A stretch of DNA of 64,000 nucleotides from Paraburkholderia sp. BCC1885 (GCF_900996235.1 NZ_CAAJGM010000111.1:62001-126000); one strand, 5' to 3'. Positions 7,940-17,088 are shown, numbered from the stretch's first letter. Notes: generated by a model from the sequence alone, not told the origin. Numbers and translations: made by a program.

Positions 7940-8233
7940 ATGGACGAACCCATCAAACCGAAGCTCAAGCCGCGATTGCCTCAGCCGACGCCGGAGCAGG
8001 AAGAAAAACTGCTCAAGCCGCTCGCCGAACTGGCGATTTCGGAACTGGAAGCGGGCCAAACGCCGGGAGTCGACCCGCTTGCGTCGGTCGACGGGTTGGG
8101 GATGCTGATCGAGGTCGTCAAGTTGGCCGACCAGTTGGTGGAGTCGCGGCAAACAGTGATCCATCATGCGGCGGCCGAGCCGAGCGATCCGCGCCGCTGC
8201 GTGGATCCGCGCAAAAGAATTCTGCCGCGCTAA
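7940..8233 (+). CDS. Small hypothetical protein, divergent from the trb operon
   Basis: This encodes a 97-residue protein. A GAAGAGG ribosome-binding site precedes ATG 7940. The N-terminus is Lys/Pro-rich (PKLKPRLPQPTPEQEEKLLKP) and probably disordered, the middle is helical (LGMLIEVVKLADQLVES), and the C-terminus is basic. It has no signal or membrane segment and no recognisable domain. It shares a control region containing the third operator with the leftward trb operon, so it may be a regulator or accessory factor of the element. Confidence 0.6.
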   Translation: MDEPIKPKLKPRLPQPTPEQEEKLLKPLAELAISELEAGQTPGVDPLASVDGLGMLIEVVKLADQLVESRQTVIHHAAAEPSDPRRCVDPRKRILPR

Positions 8234-8237
8234 TCGC

Positions 8238-8269
8238 CTGATGGGCTGATGGGCTGATGGGCTGATGGG
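8238..8269 (+). repeat. Four perfect tandem copies of CTGATGGG
   Basis: The 8-base unit CTGATGGG is repeated four times without change directly after the stop codon at 8233. It lies at the boundary between the conjugative-element genes and the decayed LysR gene, is non-coding, and is likely to vary by slippage. Confidence 0.85.
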
Positions 8270-8337
8270 CCGAGACGTGGCCGCGCGGTTCTCCAGCCGA
8301 TGCGGTACATGACGCGGCACGATACCGCCAATGCCCC

Positions 8338-9020
8338 ATGAAAAATCTCAACCAGTTTATGAGTTTCGCCGCCGTGGCCCGCAATCGCAGTTTCGCGGCC
8401 GCCGCACGCGAATTGGGGTTGGCGCCGTCATCGGCGGCGAAAGCGTGGCGCGTCTCGAAAGCGATCTCGGCGTGCGGCTGTCTCATCGCACCACGCGCGC
8501 TGTCAGTCTGACGAGCGAAGGTGATGCGCTGCTTGCGAAGTGCGCGCGCGTGCTGGACGAGATCGATGCGCTGCAGCTTCTGAGCACCGGTGCGGCAGAT
8601 ACCCCTACCGGCACGCTGCGCATCGGCGCGCCGATCGGTTATGGAACGCGCAAGATCGTGCCCGTGCTCAATCGCCTGCTCGAAGCGCATTCTCTGCTGA
8701 GCGTCGAGATGCAACTCTCGGACAAACGCGTAAACATGATCACCGAAGGGCTCGACGCCGTGGTGCGCATCGGCTCGCTCGACGATTCGGGCATGCGGCG
8801 CGTCCGTTCGACCGGCAGCATCTGCTGCTGCGTGCAAGTCCTCAGTACATCGAAACATATGGCACGTTGCGCACGGTTACCGAACTCGAAGCGCGTCCGG
8901 TTGTTGCCCGACCACCGCCCTGCACCCCTGCCCGTCAGCGTTTTAACACCGGGCGCGCGCATGCTGCCGCCGCGAGTACGCGCTTTTATCGACGCGCTGG
9001 CCGAGGAGTACGCGTTTTAG
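8338..9020 (+). pseudogene. Decayed LysR-family regulator
   Basis: The LysR N-terminus starts at ATG 8338 (MKNLNQFMSFAAVARNRSFA, then the AAARELGLAP helix-turn-helix). The frame breaks near 8443-8446, where one G appears to be missing: VARLESDLGVRL continues in another frame. A second shift lies near 8795-8825, after which ASPQYIETYGTLRT is read in the third frame. The C-terminus (RVRAFIDALAEEYAF) returns to the earlier frame with part of the effector domain missing. No full-length product can be made. It sits next to the edge of the conjugative element. Confidence 0.8.
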
Positions 9021-9157
9021 CAACTGCCATGCCCAAGGTCGTGGCTTTTTGCGTGCCGGTTGTTTTCCGCCTGGAGTTACCGCCGGGTTGCGCCTATCCT
9101 TGTTTCACTTGCGTCAAGTCACCCCCGCAAGGTGAAACCCAGAACGGAGAAAATCAA

Positions 9158-9619
9158 ATGACAGTTTCGATCTCGCGTCGCGCGCTCATGCTTTTCGCTG
9201 GACTCGCTCTCGCCGGTACCGTATCGCTCGCGCAAGCGGCGCCGGTGGCTTTCACGGTCCCGCTCACCGGCGACCAGCAGGTGCCGCCGGTGCAAACCTC
9301 GGGCAGCGGCACCGCTAACCTCACCTACGACTCCACCACTCACGTCGTGACCTGGAACATTACTTTCAGCGGCTTGACGGGTCCGGCCACCATGGCGCAT
9401 TTCCACGGCCCGGCCCCGGCAGGTAAAAACGCCGGCGTGAAAGTGTGGATTTCGCAGAAAGGCAATATGGCTGTGACAAGCCCGCTGAGCGGTCAGGCCA
9501 CCTTGTCGGCGGACGACGCCCAGATGTTCGAAGCCGGCAATATGTACATCAACATCCACACCAAGGCCAATCCGGGTGGAGAAATTCGCGGACAGGTCAC
9601 GCCGCCGAAGGGCAACTGA
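9158..9619 (+). CDS. Exported CHRD-domain protein
   Basis: This encodes a 153-residue secreted protein. A signal peptide (about residues 1-28, cleavage near AQA|APV) leads into a single CHRD (chordin-like) domain with the blocks LTGDQQVPPV, TWNITFSGL, AHFHGPAPAG and NMYINIHTKANPGGEIRGQV. In bacteria the domain forms an all-beta secreted module of uncertain role. ATG 9158 has ACGGAG upstream. It converges on the cytochrome b561 gene, about 90 bases away. Confidence 0.85.
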   Translation: MTVSISRRALMLFAGLALAGTVSLAQAAPVAFTVPLTGDQQVPPVQTSGSGTANLTYDSTTHVVTWNITFSGLTGPATMAHFHGPAPAGKNAGVKVWISQKGNMAVTSPLSGQATLSADDAQMFEAGNMYINIHTKANPGGEIRGQVTPPKGN

Positions 9620-9710
9620 CACAACTGACACAACCGAGCCCACTGAAGCAAGAAGCGCCGCTGCGCAGGCCACGCCTTGACGGACTCGCCGTGCAGCGGC
9701 CGCCACCGCC

Positions 9711-10403
9711 TCAAAGATAAACCGCCAGCAGCGTGACGATCGCCGCGCCGATCGCCAGCAGCAGCAACGCCAGCCACATCGGCTTTTGCTTCGGCGCGGC
9801 GATCGTCGCCGGCAACGGCTTGTAGCCGCTCAGCATCGGCCGCAGCAGATTGTGGCGCTTGGCCACCGCGTACAGCGCGATCACCAGCACGTGCAGCGCG
9901 ACGGCGGCCAGCAGCACGTCCCACACCACGGCATGCATCGATGAAATGGCGTTGGCGAACCACGTGGGCATCGTTTCGCTGAGCGGCCCTTCGTCCGCGA
10001 CTTCGTTGTAGACATACAGGCCGCTGAGCGTTTCCAGCAACAGCAAGCCGAGCAGGAGCAGCACCATCCAGCCGCCCGCCGCATTGTGGCCCACCTGCAG
10101 GTCCGGCTCGCGACGCAACAGATGCCGCAAGTGCCGCAGCGCGGATGCGGGCAACGCCACGAAACTGCGAAAGCGCGCCGTCTCGCTGCCGAAACAGCCC
10201 CACAGCAGACGGAACAGGACCAGCGCCAGCAGTGCTTCGCCGATCCGCACGTGCCACTCCATCCAGTTCAGCTTTAACGTGACATAAGCCCCGGCGACCA
10301 GCAGCACCGCCAGCCAATGAAACAACCGGAGCGGCGCATCCCACACCAGCACGCGGCGACGAACCGGCTGCACCGGCGGCGTAACAGGTTCGTCAGGATT
10401 CAT
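9711..10403 (-). CDS. Cytochrome b561 / Ni,Fe-hydrogenase-type b-cytochrome membrane protein
   Basis: This 230-residue integral membrane protein has four core hydrophobic segments and a fifth C-terminal one. Histidines suited to haem ligation occur at residues 29 (LFHWLAV), 51, 106 (GHNAAGG), 157 (SMHAVVWD) and 171 (ALHVLVIAL). This is the diheme b-type cytochrome pattern for passing electrons between quinone and a soluble partner. No partner gene lies next to it, so the electron donor is unknown. ATG 10403 (MNPDEP) is taken as the start; an in-frame ATG seven codons further upstream is possible. Confidence 0.85.
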   Translation of the reverse strand: MNPDEPVTPPVQPVRRRVLVWDAPLRLFHWLAVLLVAGAYVTLKLNWMEWHVRIGEALLALVLFRLLWGCFGSETARFRSFVALPASALRHLRHLLRREPDLQVGHNAAGGWMVLLLLGLLLLETLSGLYVYNEVADEGPLSETMPTWFANAISSMHAVVWDVLLAAVALHVLVIALYAVAKRHNLLRPMLSGYKPLPATIAAPKQKPMWLALLLLAIGAAIVTLLAVYL

Positions 10404-10462
10404 GCCTCGCGCCTCCCGCGGCAAACGTCTACGAAACTCTAGCGGCCTTCGTCACCAGCAGG

Positions 10463-11800
10463 CTAGAACAGATACAGCCCCGCCACGAACACGACGCCCG
10501 AGAACAGCAGCGCCGTCACGCAATAGCCCATGATGTCACGCACGCCGAGGCCCGCAATCGCCAGCGCCGGCAGCGCCCAGAACGGCTGCGCCATATTGGT
10601 CCAGGCCTCGCCGTAAGCAATCGCCATGGCCGATTTGCCGAGATCCGCGTGCAGTGCCTGCGCGGCCGGCATCACGAACGGCCCCTGCACCACCCAGTGA
10701 CCGCCGCCGCTCGGCACGGCGAAGTTGATCACCGCGGAACTGAGAAACGCCAGCAGCGGAAAGGTGTGTACGTTGGCGATATCCACGAACCAGCGCGTGA
10801 TTACGCCGGCGAGGCCCGAGTGATCCATCAGCGCCTGAATGCCGGCATAAAACGGAAACTGGATCATGATGCCCGAGGCGCCTCTCGCGGCCACGCCCAC
10901 GGCGCGGGCGTAGGCCATCGGCGTTTTGTGCAGCACCATGCCGGCGGCGAGAAACACCAGGTTCACCGTATCGATATCGAGGGTAAAGCCCTTTTGCACC
11001 GTGCGCACGACCAGATAAACCGCGCACACCAGCGCCACCAGGATCGCCAGCACGCGGCTTTCTTCGAGCCGCTCGGCGAGCGTCGCGTCGGCGGGCAGAA
11101 TGCGTTCCACCGACGGCGGATCTTCGAGCAGCACCGGGTCCACCGCCACCACGTCTTCGGGCTTCGGCATCATCAGGCGCGCGAGGATGGGCAGCAGAAT
11201 GATCAGACCGAATGTAATGAAGGCGTTGTAACCGGTGAAGATCGTATGCGAGACCGGAATCAGGCCGACGGTCTTTTCCAGCGGATTGCCCTTGGTGGCC
11301 GCCACCAGCGGCACGGAACCGGAGAGCCCGCCGTGCCACGTCAGAAAGCCCATGTAGGCGCTCGCCACCAGCAGGCGGTAATCGGTGCCCGGCACGCGCC
11401 GCGCGACCTCGCGCGCCAGCATCGCGCCCAGCACGAGGCCGAAGCCCCAGTTGATCGCACAGGCCACCGCGCCGCAGAACGCCACCAGCATGACGCCTTG
11501 CGCGGGCGTGCGCGCCGAGCTCGCCAGCGCCACCAGCAGCCGCTTGACCGGGCCGGAACTGGCGAGCGCGTGACCGGTCACGAGGATCATCGCCATCTGC
11601 ATCGAGAAGGCCAGCAGATTCCAGAAGCCGCCGCCCCACATCGTCACCAGCTCGGCGGGCGCTTTCGGCGTCAGGCTGAAGGCAAGGATAAAGGTCGCGA
11701 TGGTCAGGAAGATCGCGAAGATCAAGGGATCAGGCAGAACGCGATGGACCACCTGGGTAAAAAACCGCGAGATACGTTGAATCAACTGTCTACTCCTCAT
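10463..11800 (-). CDS. atoE: Short-chain fatty acid transporter, AtoE family
   Basis: This polytopic protein of about 445 residues (close to the family's usual 440) has at least ten hydrophobic segments. It carries the AtoE signatures HRVLPDPLIFAIFLT, NWGFGLVLGAMLARE and AVPSGGGHWVVQGPF. It would import short-chain fatty acids such as acetoacetate or butyrate across the inner membrane. ATG 11800 is taken as the start. An ATG at 11836 would add 12 residues, and neither has a strong ribosome-binding site. It has no metabolic partner nearby and is divergent from an aldo/keto reductase, with a perfect 15-base palindrome between them. Confidence 0.82.
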   Translation of the reverse strand: MRSRQLIQRISRFFTQVVHRVLPDPLIFAIFLTIATFILAFSLTPKAPAELVTMWGGGFWNLLAFSMQMAMILVTGHALASSGPVKRLLVALASSARTPAQGVMLVAFCGAVACAINWGFGLVLGAMLAREVARRVPGTDYRLLVASAYMGFLTWHGGLSGSVPLVAATKGNPLEKTVGLIPVSHTIFTGYNAFITFGLIILLPILARLMMPKPEDVVAVDPVLLEDPPSVERILPADATLAERLEESRVLAILVALVCAVYLVVRTVQKGFTLDIDTVNLVFLAAGMVLHKTPMAYARAVGVAARGASGIMIQFPFYAGIQALMDHSGLAGVITRWFVDIANVHTFPLLAFLSSAVINFAVPSGGGHWVVQGPFVMPAAQALHADLGKSAMAIAYGEAWTNMAQPFWALPALAIAGLGVRDIMGYCVTALLFSGVVFVAGLYLF

Positions 11801-11923
11801 CACCAATGATATTTTTAATGGGCGTTTTGACTTCATGGCGCGGCCAGCGTGCGCCGCATTGGTTGTTCGCCCACTTCCCCGGCCGCGATTCTTGCATGAA
11901 ATGCAGGGCCTTGCTGTGAAACG

Positions 11924-11938
11924 CACAAGAGTCTTGTG
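11924..11938. promoter_or_regulatory. Perfect palindrome CACAAGA-G-TCTTGTG between divergent genes
   Basis: A 15-base perfect inverted repeat lies in the 273-base region between the fatty-acid transporter (start 11800) and the aldo/keto reductase (start 12074). The position suggests an operator serving one or both genes. No matching repressor gene is adjacent. The rest of the region shows nothing further that I can identify. Confidence 0.5.
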
Positions 11939-12073
11939 TGCTTTATGTAGGGGAATTCGCGGCAAATTCGGTAGCAAACTTCGTCATGACGCCGCCGTGG
12001 GCATGCGGTGTGCGGCGCCCTCTACAGCAGGCCTCGCCACAACCCAACCACATTTACAGGAGATAGCTCGACC

Positions 12074-13132
12074 ATGGAATATCGTCAACTCGGCCGTTCC
12101 GGCCTCAAAGTGTCGACCGTCACGCTCGGCACCATGACAATGGGCGGCAAGGGCAAGTTTGCCTACGTCGGCGAAGTCGGTCTCGACGAGGCGCGGCGCC
12201 AGATCGACATGTGCATCGACGCGGGCGTCAACCTGATCGATACGGCGGACGTCTATTCGAACGGCGCGTCGGAGGAGATCGTCGGCGCGGCGCTCGGCGG
12301 CAAGCGCAAGGGAGGCGTGCTGATCGCCACCAAGGCGCGCTTTCCGATGGGCGATGGCCCCAACGATCGCGGCCTGTCGCGGCATCATCTGATCGAGGCC
12401 TGCGAAGCGAGCCTGCGGCGCCTCAATACGGACGTCATCGATCTCTATCAGGTGCATCAATGGGACGGCCTCACGCCGCTCGAAGAGACGCTCGAAGCGC
12501 TCGACCTGCTGGTGCGCCAGGGCAAAATCCGCTATGTGGGCTGCTCGAATTACTCGGCCTGGCATCTGATGAAGGCGCTGCATGTGAGCGAGCGCGACCG
12601 TCTGCCGCGGTTCGTGAGCCAGCAGATTCATTACACGCTCGAAGCGCGCGAAGCCGAATACGAACTCGCGCCGCTCTCGCTCGACCAGGGGCTGGGCATT
12701 CTGGTGTGGAGTCCGCTCGCGGGCGGGCTGCTGTCGGGCAAGCATCGCCGCGACAAGACGCCGGAGGGCACGCGCCAACTGGCCGGCTGGACCGAACCGC
12801 CGATCCGCGACGAGGAGCGCCTGTGGTTGATCGTCGACACGCTGGTCGAGGTGGCCGGCGAGCTCAACGTCTCACCCGCACAGGTCGCGCTCGCGTGGAC
12901 GCTGGGACGGCCGGCGGTGGCCTCGGTGATCATCGGCGGCCGCAACGAGGCGCAGCTGCGCGACAACCTCGGCGCCGCCGATGTCACGTTGAGCGCGGGC
13001 CAGCGCGAACGGCTCGACAAGGTCAGCGCGCCGCCCCTGCTCTATCCTTACTGGCATCAGGTCCAGACCGCCAGCGACCGCCTCGGCGCCGCCGACCTCT
13101 CGCTGCTCGGGCCGCATCTGAAGAAGGCCTGA
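12074..13132 (+). CDS. Aldo/keto reductase
   Basis: This 352-residue NADPH-dependent oxidoreductase has a TIM-barrel fold. It carries the family's catalytic set: Asp and Tyr in DTADVYSNG, Lys in IATKARF and His in YQVHQWDG. The cofactor-binding end reads IIGGRNEAQLRDNLGA. The start ATG 12074 has AGGAGA upstream. The substrate is unknown; the family reduces aldehydes and ketones. It ends just before a bidirectional terminator. A paralogue of similar length lies at 33620-34645. Confidence 0.9.
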   Translation: MEYRQLGRSGLKVSTVTLGTMTMGGKGKFAYVGEVGLDEARRQIDMCIDAGVNLIDTADVYSNGASEEIVGAALGGKRKGGVLIATKARFPMGDGPNDRGLSRHHLIEACEASLRRLNTDVIDLYQVHQWDGLTPLEETLEALDLLVRQGKIRYVGCSNYSAWHLMKALHVSERDRLPRFVSQQIHYTLEAREAEYELAPLSLDQGLGILVWSPLAGGLLSGKHRRDKTPEGTRQLAGWTEPPIRDEERLWLIVDTLVEVAGELNVSPAQVALAWTLGRPAVASVIIGGRNEAQLRDNLGAADVTLSAGQRERLDKVSAPPLLYPYWHQVQTASDRLGAADLSLLGPHLKKA

Positions 13133-13154
13133 CCGTCCGGGCAGCCAAAAGAAA

Positions 13155-13191
13155 AACCGGCCGTCAGCGCGCGCTGACGACCGGTTTTTTT
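13155..13191. terminator. Bidirectional rho-independent terminator
   Basis: A 14-pair stem with one mismatch (AACCGGCCGTCAGC paired with GCTGACGACCGGTT, loop GCGC) is followed by T7 on the + strand. It is flanked by A-rich sequence that gives a U-tract on the minus strand. It lies between the convergent aldo/keto reductase and porin genes and serves both. Confidence 0.9.
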
Positions 13192-13229
13192 CGTCGCGCC
13201 CGGCTTTCGCTGCGGGCGCGTCAAGCACA

Positions 13230-14417
13230 TTAGAACTTGTGGCGCAGACCGACGCTGACCAGTTCCTGAGTGTTGGTGCCGCCGTAACCATACGAGCCCA
13301 CCGAAGCCTGCGCGGCCACCACGGCGGTGCCGTCGGCGGAGAGCGTCGTGCCGCTGGCGTGCTGCCATGCACCCACCAGATAGACGTCGGTACGCTTGGA
13401 CAGGTTGTAGTCCGCGCCCACCGAAACCTGATGGTAGGTTGCGTCCGTATCGCCGCTCGACTTCGTGTAGCTATAGCCGACGCCCAACAGCAGTGCCGGA
13501 GTCGCCTGATAGTTGAAGAAGCCCTGGCCCGTGTTGAACTTCTCGGTCGAAGCGAACACCGATTCGCCGTCCGCCTTGTATTGCGAGTTGCTGTAGCCCG
13601 CACCGAACGTGAACGGACCGGCCACATATTGCGCCGCGACGCGGGCAATATTGATCGACTTCGCGCTCTGCAGGCCGAGGTTGATCAGCGAGCCGTCGAA
13701 CGTGCCGTCCGAGGTGCCGCCCCAACCCGCGGCGGTGGTCGTCGAGGCGCGCAGGCCGGCGGCCACCGTCGGATTGTCGGCGACGAAGTAACCTGCCGCC
13801 ACCGAGATCGGGCCGTTGTTGTACGCCGCAGCCGCCGACCAGGTCTGCCCCGAGCCGGTCTCGCCTGCGACGCCGCCAAACGCATACATGCCTTCGACCT
13901 GGAAGCCTGCGAACACCGGCGACACGTACTTGACTGCGTTGCTGGTACGCGAGCTGTTGTCGTAGTTGTCGACGTCACCGGCGGTCGCAAACGAGCTGCC
14001 GAAATAGTTGTCGCCCGTGATGCCCTGCACCAGATCGACCAGCGGGTCATACTGGCGGCCGAGCGTGAACGTGCCGTACTGATCTGCCGACAAACCCACG
14101 AATGCCTGGCGGCCGAACAGGCGGCTGCCCTGACCAAGCTGTCCGGTGCTCGGATTAAAGCCGTTTTCCAACTGGAAAATCGCCTTCAGACCGCCGCCCA
14201 GATCTTCCTGGCCTTTCAGGCCCCAACGGGTGCCGGACAAGTCGCCGTTACTTGCATTGCCGACCGACCACAGATTCTTGCCTGCCGCATTGGCGTTGTG
14301 AACAAAGGTGATGGCGGTATCGATCGTGCCGTAAAGCGTGACGCTGCTTTGCGCATGTGCTGCACCGGCCACGCCCAGCATTGCCAGCGAGAGAGTCGAA
14401 AGCGTTATTCTTTTCAT
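13230..14417 (-). CDS. Trimeric outer-membrane porin, Burkholderia type
   Basis: This 395-residue 16-strand porin has a signal peptide ending AHA|QSSVTLYG. Alternating beta strands and Gly/Ser/Thr/Asn-rich loops follow, with the family block GSRLFGRQAFVGLS and a C-terminal phenylalanine (LRHKF) that directs outer-membrane insertion. It allows passive entry of small hydrophilic solutes. Two ATGs adjoin (14420 and 14417). The second is preferred because the GGAGAA site is only two bases from the first. The gene is monocistronic. Confidence 0.93.
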   Translation of the reverse strand: MKRITLSTLSLAMLGVAGAAHAQSSVTLYGTIDTAITFVHNANAAGKNLWSVGNASNGDLSGTRWGLKGQEDLGGGLKAIFQLENGFNPSTGQLGQGSRLFGRQAFVGLSADQYGTFTLGRQYDPLVDLVQGITGDNYFGSSFATAGDVDNYDNSSRTSNAVKYVSPVFAGFQVEGMYAFGGVAGETGSGQTWSAAAAYNNGPISVAAGYFVADNPTVAAGLRASTTTAAGWGGTSDGTFDGSLINLGLQSAKSINIARVAAQYVAGPFTFGAGYSNSQYKADGESVFASTEKFNTGQGFFNYQATPALLLGVGYSYTKSSGDTDATYHQVSVGADYNLSKRTDVYLVGAWQHASGTTLSADGTAVVAAQASVGSYGYGGTNTQELVSVGLRHKF

Positions 14418-14809
14418 CATTTCTCCGTGCAGATGAATGATCAGTTATTGCGAAATGGACAATAACGCGACGCACTCTTCGGGAACACTGAAAAATATTA
14501 CCTGTCGCGAAAAGTTAACAGATGAAAAGTCCTTGCGGAACAAGACCCTGCCAGATCATTGCGAGAAAAGAAATACTCATTTGCAGCAACGGCTAGTATT
14601 ACCGCGCCAATGGCTAAAATGCAAAAACCATTCCAGAAAGCGCGGCATTCATTAAGATTCCGGAAACAAACGGCGTCGTAATATTCGTACAACGGTTAGT
14701 TAATAGCGAAAATTCGCAATAAAGTGATTCTCTGCGGGACCCGAATCCCACGCAGAATCGGACCGTCGGCCGGGCATGTTTATGTGCGCGCCGCGCTATT
14801 TATCCAGGG
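14418..14809. other. Intergenic region upstream of the porin, with an inverted repeat
   Basis: About 390 bases without a gene, noticeably more AT-rich than its surroundings. It holds the porin's upstream control region and the inverted repeat GTTATTG-N9-CAATAAC (14444-14466), about 25 bases from the porin start, in the expected 5' untranslated region. The part near 14700-14809 lies downstream of the LacI gene. No coding sequence is supported. Confidence 0.55.
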
Positions 14810-15835
14810 CTATGCGGACGCAGGCGATAAACGCCGGTAATGAATATGCGCGGGCACCTGCAAGGATTCGGGATGCGCATTGCCCTCCAGCATCGAGAAT
14901 ATGCAGCGCAGGCTTTGCTCGGCCAGTTGCCGGCTGTCCTGCACGATGGCGTCGATGGCGAGCGGCAGGCAGTCGAGCAGTTGATGATCGTCGAACGACA
15001 TCAACCGGTCGGGCGCCTGGGTGAGCTTGTGGGCCTCGCTCATGAACGAGAGCGCGCCTTCCAGCAAGGTGATGGAACCGGCGAACAGCGCCTGCGGATA
15101 GCGCCCATGCGCGGTGAACCAGGCCTGCATCAGCGCATGGCCGGATTCGCGCTGGAAGTCGCGTTGATGGACCCAGTCCGGCGCCTCGCTCAAACCGTGC
15201 GCGGCCAAGGCCTGGCGATACCCGGCGAGACGGTCGCGGCTCGCCGAGAGTTCCGCCTGGCCGCCGAAATAGACTACCTCGCGCACGCCCTGCCTGAGCG
15301 CGTCGCCGACCAGCGTGGCGACGATTTCAGTCGCATCCGTCACGACGTAGGGAATCGCGCTCTGTTCGACGCGACGATCGGCGAACACCAGAGGCAGACG
15401 CTTCACCCACTTCTGATAGCGCTCGGCATCGGCCGTGCACGGCACCACTACCAGGCCGTCGACCTGATGCGCGACGAGGTGGGCAATCCCTTCGGTTTCG
15501 CGCACCGGATCTTCGTCGCTGGTCACCACCACCAACTGATAGCCGTACTGGCCGCGGCATTGCCATTCCATGGCCTGGGCGAGCGCCGAGTGCACGGAGT
15601 TGGTGAGATCGGGAATCACGAGGCCAATCGTATTGCTGCGCCGCGAGCGCAGCGCGCGGGCCGATTGCGAGGGCGTGAAATTGTGTTCTTTGGCGACCTG
15701 CAGGACCCGCTCGACGGTGGCCGCTGAAATGCGATACCGCTCGGCATAGCCGTTGAGCACCATGCTCGCCGTGGTGCGGGAAACGTTCGCCAGACGGGCG
15801 ATGTCGTCAATGGTCAGACGCTCGAACTGGGTCAC
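14810..15835 (-). CDS. LacI-family transcriptional regulator, likely of the ribose operon
   Basis: This is a 341-residue regulator. The N-terminal helix-turn-helix and hinge are TIDDIARLANVSRTTASMVL followed by NGYAERYRISAATVERV. A periplasmic-binding-protein-like effector domain fills residues about 65-335, as in RbsR. The start is GTG at 15835, chosen because GAGGAA lies six bases upstream. It is the last gene after rbsK-D-A-C-B in the same direction, separated from rbsB by 218 bases that contain a hairpin. It probably represses the operon in the absence of the sugar. The target is inferred from position. Confidence 0.87.
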   Translation of the reverse strand: MTQFERLTIDDIARLANVSRTTASMVLNGYAERYRISAATVERVLQVAKEHNFTPSQSARALRSRRSNTIGLVIPDLTNSVHSALAQAMEWQCRGQYGYQLVVVTSDEDPVRETEGIAHLVAHQVDGLVVVPCTADAERYQKWVKRLPLVFADRRVEQSAIPYVVTDATEIVATLVGDALRQGVREVVYFGGQAELSASRDRLAGYRQALAAHGLSEAPDWVHQRDFQRESGHALMQAWFTAHGRYPQALFAGSITLLEGALSFMSEAHKLTQAPDRLMSFDDHQLLDCLPLAIDAIVQDSRQLAEQSLRCIFSMLEGNAHPESLQVPAHIHYRRLSPASA

Positions 15836-15960
15836 GCAGATTTCCTCGCGGCAGGTAGTCGACGCCCCGACGCCCCGCTCAGGCAAAACCTGCCCTCATA
15901 CGCACGCGACGCGATGGCATGAGCCGATGCGACGTGCGCCTGACAGGTATTGGGGGGGAC

Positions 15961-15991
15961 GCCGCCACGCCGGCTCTGACCGGGTGGCGGC
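15961..15991 (-). other. Hairpin between rbsB and the LacI gene
   Basis: A perfect 8-base inverted repeat GCCGCCAC/GTGGCGGC with a 15-base loop lies in the 218-base gap after rbsB. No T-tract follows on the minus strand, so it is more likely to stabilise the rbsB message end or reduce read-through than to be a classical terminator. Confidence 0.45.
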
Positions 15992-16053
15992 CTGCACTGC
16001 ATCGACGTTGATAACAGTGCCAGATGGTACTACGGGGACGCGCCGCTGAAAAC

Positions 16054-16998
16054 TTACTGTTTGTACAGGTTGAGCGGTACCGGGATGAACTTGTCCACGG
16101 CCTGGCCGTCGACCAGCTTCTTCGCGGTCTGCACGCCGTACTGGCCGATCAGCTCCGGCTGCTGCTGCACGGTCGCGGCCATGGTGCCGGCCTTGACGGC
16201 GGCAATGGCGTCGTCGGTGGCGTCGAAGCCCACCACGGCGACGTTCTTCAGGCCCGCGGCCTGCAACGCCTTGACTGCGCCGAGCGCCATCTCGTCGTTC
16301 TGCGCGAACACGCCCTGAATGTCCTTGTTGCTCTGGATGATGTTTTCCATCACCGACAGGCCCTTGGCGCGATCAAAGTCGGCCGGCTGTTTGGTGGCGA
16401 TCTTCACGCCGCCCTTGGCCGCCACTTCCGTGTCGAAACCGGCGCCGCGTTCGTTCGCTGCGGACGAGCCCGGAATGCCCTGCAGTTCCACCACGTTGCC
16501 CTTGCCGCCCAACTTCTCGACGAGGAAGTCCGCCGCCATCTTGCCGCCGGCCTGGTTGTCCGAGGCGATATGCGAGCTGACTTCGGCGCCGTTCACGCTG
16601 CGGTCAAGCGAAATCACCTTGATGCCCTTGTCCGTGGCTTCCTTGACGACATTGGCCACCGCCGACGAATCGGTCGGGTTGATCAGGATCACGCTGACCT
16701 TCTTCTGGATCAGGTCTTCGACGCTCGCCTGCTGTTTGGCCGGGTCGTTCTGGGCGTCGACGGTGATCAGCGTCACGCCGTCCTTCTTCGATTCGTCTTC
16801 GGCGCCCTTGCGCAGCGAAACGAAGAACGGGTTGTTGAGCGTCGAGATCGACAGGCCCACCGTGACCGCGCCGCCGGCGGCGGCCGGCGCGGCATCGCTC
16901 GCGGCGGCTGCCGGGGCGGTATCCGGGCCCTGCTTCGAACAGGCGGCGATGCCGACCACCAGCAATGCTGCAAACAGCGGAGAAATCATTTTCTTCAT
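16054..16998 (-). CDS. rbsB: Ribose-type ABC transporter substrate-binding protein
   Basis: This 314-residue periplasmic sugar-binding protein of the RbsB family has a lipoprotein-like signal ending VVGIAAC (Cys20), so it may be membrane-anchored. The body has the two-lobe fold with typical blocks VGLSISTLNNPFFVSLRKGA, IQGVFAQNDEMALGA and VVGFDATDDA. It delivers ribose or a related sugar to RbsC/RbsA. The start ATG 16998 has an excellent AGGAGG. The gene is separated from rbsC by a terminator-like hairpin, unlike a simple coupled operon. Confidence 0.9.
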   Translation of the reverse strand: MKKMISPLFAALLVVGIAACSKQGPDTAPAAAASDAAPAAAGGAVTVGLSISTLNNPFFVSLRKGAEDESKKDGVTLITVDAQNDPAKQQASVEDLIQKKVSVILINPTDSSAVANVVKEATDKGIKVISLDRSVNGAEVSSHIASDNQAGGKMAADFLVEKLGGKGNVVELQGIPGSSAANERGAGFDTEVAAKGGVKIATKQPADFDRAKGLSVMENIIQSNKDIQGVFAQNDEMALGAVKALQAAGLKNVAVVGFDATDDAIAAVKAGTMAATVQQQPELIGQYGVQTAKKLVDGQAVDKFIPVPLNLYKQ

Positions 16999-17088
16999 TG
17001 TCGTCCTCCTGAATCCTTCAGGTAAATGTCCGTAGTGTGTGACGGGGTTCATTTAGGGGTACTACGCGGCTTGCGCCGCTACTGCGGT

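Noticed and set aside
8238..8269. Short tandem repeats as a CRISPR array or plasmid iteron
   Set aside because: Units of eight bases without spacers are neither CRISPR repeats nor iterons of usual length, and no Cas or Rep gene is nearby.
7853..8320. Leftward extension of the 140-residue gene through the operator
   Set aside because: It would place the promoter and operator inside the coding region and overlaps the divergent gene at 7940.
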